Shown piece after piece: positions 12,296 through 13,709 of a stretch of DNA of 13,709 nt. The stretch spans positions 1 through 13,709 of the forward strand of contig BOAV01000067.1 in NCBI GenBank assembly GCA_026002045.1, given 5' to 3'. This stretch comes from Spirochaetia bacterium. GTDB lineage: Bacteria > Spirochaetota > Spirochaetia > Treponematales > Breznakiellaceae. How positions within the stretch are numbered: position 1 is the stretch's first letter; every line of letters starts with the position of its first letter. The position numbers and the translations under genes are program-made. The notes beneath the pieces are model-generated. The model had not been told where the DNA came from. It was given only the letters and a program-made list of their open reading frames with translations, and ran no database searches.

Positions 12296-13633
12296 TTAGC
12301 CTCCCTTTTTCACCAGAACCATGAGTAGTGCAATGTCCCCCTGCCGCACACCGGGAATCCGGGCGGCCTGTCCCACTGTGAGGGGCCGGACGGTTCGCAG
12401 TTTTTCTTTCGACTCCGCCGAAAGGCCCGTAATGGCGGCATAGTCCATGCCGGGGTCGAGTTTGATGGCGTCCATTTTGGCGTTCCGGGCGGCGGCCTTT
12501 CTTTCTTTTTCGATATAACCCACATACTTGATATCCAGCGCCGCCCGTTCAAACCATTCGGCAGGATAGGCCGATAATTCCGGCGCATAGGAAAAGAGAT
12601 CCTGCGGATTTACCGCAGCATCGGTGATGGCCTGTGCAAGGGTGTCGCCGCTGTGGGGGCGCAGCCCTTCTGCCGCGCCGGAACTTTCCAGCTCCTTAAG
12701 GCCGCTTACTTTCCGCTGCCGCAGTAAATCTGTTATTACTTCAAGCCCCGCAGTTTTACTGTTGAACCGTTCCCAGCGCTGTTCGCTCACCAGACCCAGT
12801 GTACGGGCCTTCGCGGTAAGCCGGGTGTCGGCGGTGTCGTGGCGCAGTACCAGCCGGTGTTCGGCGCGGCTCGTGAACATCCGGTAGGGCTCCTTTGTGC
12901 CAAGGGTGGTGAGGTCGTCGATGAGGACCCCGGTGTAGGCTTCGGCGCGGCCAAGCACCAGGGGCGGCTCCCCCCGCATCTTCTGGGCGGCGTTGATCCC
13001 CGCCATGATCCCCTGGGCCGCCGCTTCCTCGTAACCGGAACTGCCGTTGGTCTGCCCCGCAGCAAAGAGGCCGGAGAGGCGCTTTGATTCCAGGGTGGGG
13101 TAGAGATCCAGGGGGTCAAGGTAATCGTATTCCACCGCGTAGGCGGGCCTGACAATTTGCGCCTCCTCAAGGCCGGGGATTGAGTGAATAAAATCCCGCT
13201 GCACATCCTCGGGGAGGGAACTGGAGGCGCCGTTCATGTACATTTCGTTGGTGCTTAAACCTTCGGGCTCAATAAAAATATGATGCCGGTCCCTTTCGGG
13301 AAAGCGGACCACCTTGTCCTCAATAGAAGGGCAGTACCGGGGCCCAACGCCGATTATCTTCCCGCCGTACAGCGGGGACCGATGAATGTTCGCCTGAATG
13401 ATCGCATGGGTCTTCGCCGTGGTGTAGGTGATCCAGCAGGGAACCTGCGGCTGGGTAATCACCGCGCCAACATCCACATCAAAAGAAAAAGGCCGCATTT
13501 CCTCGCCGTCCTGTTTTTCCATTCTGCTGTAGTCGATGGAAGAAGCGGCAATCCGCGCCGGGGTGCCGGTCTTGAGCCGCCCCGCCGGAAAGCCCCGCCG
13601 CCGCAGGCTCGCCATCAAACTCGACCCCGGCAT
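12296..13633 (-). CDS. mnmG: MnmG (GidA), partial, cut at its N-terminal side
   Basis: This is the C-terminal two thirds of the tRNA uridine-34 carboxymethylaminomethyl enzyme MnmG, which with MnmE modifies wobble U in tRNAs and uses FAD. Seen are GRLKTGTPARI, the GPRYCPSIEDKVVRFPERD block with the catalytic Cys, IEPEGLSTNEMYMNG, the FAD-contacting LFAAGQTNGSSGYEEAAAQG and the helical tRNA/MnmE-binding end IPGVRQGDIALLMVLVKK. Full-length MnmG is about 620-630 residues. About 190 residues with the FAD Rossmann GxGxxG are missing. The true match ends near 13609 at the codons for SLRRRGFPAG; the apparent start MPGSSLMA (13633) is translated from an inverted copy of the gene's own 3' part and is not a genuine start. 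Downstream it is coupled to crcB. Confidence 0.93.
   Translation of the reverse strand: MPGSSLMASLRRRGFPAGRLKTGTPARIAASSIDYSRMEKQDGEEMRPFSFDVDVGAVITQPQVPCWITYTTAKTHAIIQANIHRSPLYGGKIIGVGPRYCPSIEDKVVRFPERDRHHIFIEPEGLSTNEMYMNGASSSLPEDVQRDFIHSIPGLEEAQIVRPAYAVEYDYLDPLDLYPTLESKRLSGLFAAGQTNGSSGYEEAAAQGIMAGINAAQKMRGEPPLVLGRAEAYTGVLIDDLTTLGTKEPYRMFTSRAEHRLVLRHDTADTRLTAKARTLGLVSEQRWERFNSKTAGLEVITDLLRQRKVSGLKELESSGAAEGLRPHSGDTLAQAITDAAVNPQDLFSYAPELSAYPAEWFERAALDIKYVGYIEKERKAAARNAKMDAIKLDPGMDYAAITGLSAESKEKLRTVRPLTVGQAARIPGVRQGDIALLMVLVKKGG
12371..12470. repeat. Inverted repeat arm 1 (inside mnmG)
   Basis: This 100-base stretch of mnmG, coding for about LDPGMDYAAITGLSAESKEK onward, is the exact reverse complement of 13610-13709. 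Identity stops exactly at 12471/13609. It is the genuine copy, since it sits in the mnmG frame. Confidence 0.95.
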
Positions 13634-13709
13634 GGACTATGCCGCCATTACGGGCCTTTCGGCGGAGTCGAAAGAAAAACTGCGAACCGTCCGGCCCCTC
13701 ACAGTGGGA
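13610..13709. repeat. Inverted repeat arm 2 at the right edge
   Basis: The last 100 bases copy 12371-12470 in reverse orientation without a mismatch and run off the window end. Read on the plus strand they encode MnmG residues (LDPGMDYAAITGL...), so mnmG is followed here by a piece of itself turned round. The shared CGCCATCA at the switch point could be microhomology. Fold-back of this sort is typical of amplification chimeras or contig-end errors, but a real inversion is possible. Confidence 0.95.

Noticed and set aside
13610..13633. ATG at 13633 as the true start of mnmG
   Set aside because: The codons from 13633 to about 13610 are from the inverted copy of the gene's own 3' part, and the family has about 190 more N-terminal residues with the FAD-binding motif.

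Overview
The window looks like a piece of a host-associated spirochaete genome, most likely from the Treponema group (inference). The clues are a beta-helix repeat lipoprotein, a lipoprotein with an SH3-like domain, a membrane-anchored GerMN protein, a fragment resembling the Bacteroides/spirochaete HU-like (DUF4469-type) family, and a high density of toxin-antitoxin genes and small palindromic repeats. Base composition is GC-rich for this group. No rRNA, tRNA, CRISPR array or complete insertion sequence is visible.

Layout. Positions 1-438 hold a structured leader, a 24-codon ORF with a strong ribosome site, and a decayed HU-like fragment. Positions 439-1590 encode a surface lipoprotein built from near-identical 27-residue beta-helix repeats, followed by a good terminator. 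Positions 1591-3257 form a toxin-antitoxin island on the minus strand. It holds a BrnT/BrnA-like pair whose toxin carries an in-frame insertion made of three back-to-back perfect hairpins, and a RelB-like/YafQ-like pair whose toxin is broken by one frameshift. Palindrome-rich spacers and a 26-bp direct repeat lie on both sides of the first pair. Positions 3258-3377 are a divergent control region with a terminator that runs straight into a promoter.

Positions 3378-4205 encode the GerMN protein on the plus strand. Convergent to it, running from 10586 down to 4225 on the minus strand, is a probable four-gene operon: MFS transporter with HEAT-like tail, SH3-like lipoprotein, ABC-F ATPase and stand-alone GyrI-like ligand-binding protein. 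The last three are tightly spaced (1-nt overlap, then 14 nt). Divergent from it, positions 10663-11917 encode a FlK-type hotdog thioesterase, a small FMN-binding lipoprotein and a HIT hydrolase. The window ends with crcB/fluC and mnmG on the minus strand, in operon-like order mnmG then crcB.

The right edge is abnormal. The last 100 bases are an exact inverted copy of an internal part of mnmG, so mnmG is cut off and the junction is either a real inversion or, more likely, an assembly or amplification fold-back. The most interesting biology is the in-frame palindromic array in the BrnT-like toxin, together with similar hairpin arrays nearby: a candidate family of small mobile palindromes able to insert in protein genes, comparable in concept to the palindromic elements of Rickettsia.
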